64,000 nucleotides of DNA from Diorhabda sublineata (lineage: Eukaryota; Arthropoda; Insecta; Coleoptera; Chrysomelidae), in contig NC_079483.1 in assembly GCF_026230105.1 (NCBI RefSeq), forward strand, positions 1,791,312 to 1,855,311, given 5' to 3'. The notes under the pieces were generated by a model. That model ran no database searches. It was not told the DNA's origin and saw only the letters and a list, made by a program, of their open reading frames with translations. Position 1 is the first letter of the stretch. Every line of letters starts with the position of its first letter. Made by a program: the position numbers and the translations under genes. Of the stretch, positions 62,325-64,000 are shown piece after piece.

Positions 62325-64000
62325 GTCGAATTTCAACATTTCTCATATATTTGAATGAGTTTGCCTCTAACTTTGTCGTATATCGTCGATTTACATTCAT
62401 TGAAGCCCATTGAAGTCGATTCTCACTTTGTGTTGATTGAAAATTTTCAAAGTCTATCTTCCTCATTTGAAGTCGAATTTCAACATTTCTCATATAATTG
62501 AATGAGTTTGCATATATCTTTGTCAGATATAGTCGATTTACATTCATTGAAGCCCATTGAAGTCGATTCTCACTTTGTGTTGATTGAAAATTTTCAAAGT
62601 CTATCTTCCTCATTTGAAGTCGAATTTCAACATTTCTCATATATTTGAATGAGTTTGCATCTAACTTTGTCAGATATCGTCGATTTACATTCATTGAAGC
62701 CCATTGAAGTCGATTCTCACTTTGTGTTTATTGAAAATTTTCAAAGTCTATCTTCCTCATTTGAAGTCGAATTTCAACATTTCTCATATATTTGAATGAG
62801 ATTGCATCTAACTTTGTCAGATATCGTCGATTTACATTCATTGAAGCCCATTGAAGTCGATTCTTACTTTGTGTTGATTGGAAATTTTCAAAGTCTATCT
62901 TCCTCATTTGAAGTCGAATTTCAACATTTCTCATATATTTGAATGAGTTTGCATCTAACTTTGTCAGATATCGTCGATTTACATTCATTGAAGCCCATTG
63001 AAGTCGATTCTCACTTTGTGTTGATTGAAAATTTTCAAAGTCTATCTTCCTCATTTAAAGTCGAATTTCAACATATCTCATATATTTGAATGAGTTCGCA
63101 TCTAACTTTATCAGATATCGTCGATTTACATTCATTGAAGCCCATTGAGGTCGATTGTCACTTTGTGTTTATTGAAAATTTTCAAAGTCTATCTTCCTCA
63201 TTTGAAGTCGAATTTTAACATTTCTCATATATTTGAATGAGTTTGCATCTAACTTTGTCAGATATCGTCGATTTACATTCATTGAAGCGCATTGAAGTCG
63301 ATTCTCACTTTGTGTTGATTGAAAATTTTCAAAGTCTATCTTCCTCATTTGAAGTCGAATTTCAACATTTCTCATATATTTGAATGAGTTTGCATCTAAC
63401 TTTGTCAGATATCGTCGATTTACATTCATTGAAGCCCATTGAAGTCGATTCTCACTTTGTCTTGATTGAAAATTTTCAAAGTCTATCCTCCTCATTTGAA
63501 GTCGAATTTCAACATTTCTCATATAATTGAATGAGTTTGCATATAACTTTGTCAGATATCGTCGATTTACATTCATTGAAGCCCATTGAAGTCGATTCTC
63601 ACTTTGTGTTGATTGAAAATTTTCAAAGTCTATCTTCCTGATTTGAAGTCGAATTTCAACATTTCTCATATATTTGAATGAGTTTGCATCTAACTTTGTC
63701 AGATATCGTCGATTTACATTCATTGAAGCCCATTGAAGTCGATTCTCACTTTGTGTTGATTGAAAATTTTCAAAATCTATCTTCCTCATTTGAAGTCGAA
63801 TTTCAACATTTCTCATATATTTGAATGAGTTTGCATCTAACTTTGTCAGATATCGTCGATTTACATTCATTGAAGCCCATTGAAGTCGATTCTCACTTTG
63901 TGTTGATTGAAAATTTCTAAAGTCTATCTTCCTCATTTGGAGTCGAATTTCAACATTTCTCATATATTTGAATGAGTTTGCCTCTAACTTTGTCAGATAT
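62325..64000. repeat. Right segment rich in private substitutions
   Basis: About 11.4 monomers carry many changes seen nowhere else in the window: GTCGTATATCG near 62376, GATATAGTCG near 62527, GAGATTGCATC near 62799, TTCTTACTTTG near 62861, GATTGGAAATT near 62877, GAAGCGCATT near 63285, TTGTCTTGATT near 63458, CTATCCTCCTC near 63483, CTTCCTGATTT near 63634 and AATTTCTAAAG near 63912. It is still plain satellite and runs off the window end. Confidence 0.9.

Larger units (their letters stand above)
1..64000. repeat. 147-bp satellite DNA array filling the window
   Basis: Successive copies of one 147-bp monomer run head to tail from the first to the last base, about 440 in all. Most differ from the consensus at only a few positions. 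Orientation never flips and no unrelated sequence is inserted. Landmarks in nearly every copy are GTCGAATTTC (monomer positions 1-10), GATATC (55-60), GTCGATTTAC (61-70), GCCCATTGAA (81-90), TTGAAAATTTTCAA (113-126) and CTTCCTCATT (134-143). Consensus composition by hand count is A 40, T 60, G 21, C 26. Both array ends lie outside the window. Such arrays are typical of eukaryotic centromeric or heterochromatic satellites. The host and chromosomal position cannot be read from the sequence. Confidence 0.98.

Noticed and set aside
1..64000. CRISPR array
   Set aside because: Repeats are regularly spaced, but the whole 147-bp unit is repeated; there are no unique spacers, leader or cas genes.
1..64000. 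rRNA, tRNA or other structured RNA genes
   Set aside because: No stretch departs from the satellite consensus long enough to hold one, and the only strong dyad is the 14-bp palindrome with no loop.

Overview
The whole 64 kb window is one uninterrupted satellite DNA array. It begins and ends inside the array, and I can support no protein-coding gene, RNA gene, transposon or CRISPR array anywhere in it. The basic unit is a 147-bp monomer, about 32% G+C and T-rich on the given strand. About 440 copies lie head to tail in one orientation. Megasatellite structure of this kind points to a eukaryote, in centromeric, pericentromeric or other heterochromatin. The sequence alone does not name the species. 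The consensus monomer has as many CpG dinucleotides as its base composition predicts, which argues weakly against long-term heavy CpG methylation.

Because 147 is 3 x 49 and one reverse-strand frame of the consensus lacks stops, long reverse-strand open frames appear (up to 1137 codons at 42643-46056). They are by-products of the repeat. They are broken wherever monomer types with a CAA-to-TAA change or with 1-, 2- or 5-bp deletions occur, and those broken types have themselves been amplified.

Layout, with monomer phase set to start at GTCGAA: 1-1843, monomers with a recurrent 1-bp deletion; 1844-7161, a 2639-bp block in two tandem copies; 7162-8162, transition; 8163-12384, a 2290-bp block in about two copies, containing the first truncated 86-bp monomers; 12508-18501, three copies of a 1146-bp block; 18045-29583, a 5.9-kb block in two near-identical copies that itself holds 732-bp and 1262-bp duplications; 29643-32792, mixed monomers with a third copy of the tail of the 5.9-kb block; 32793-38399, a 2793-bp (exactly 19 monomer) tandem duplication; 37859-40602, a 2.74-kb segment found again at 53812-56555; 40946-52359, interlocking 2.3-2.9-kb duplications and the longest in-frame run; 56576-60985, three tandem copies of a 1470-bp (exactly 10 monomer) unit; 60986-62324, irregular and truncated monomers; 62325-64000, monomers rich in private substitutions.

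There is no genic network to describe. The biology here is array evolution: nested higher-order repeats from unequal exchange, chimeric and truncated monomers that act as lineage markers, and a monomer whose length equals the DNA of a nucleosome core. The monomer also carries T-runs roughly every 8-12 bp and a GAAAATTTTC palindrome, features expected to favour nucleosome wrapping and DNA curvature.
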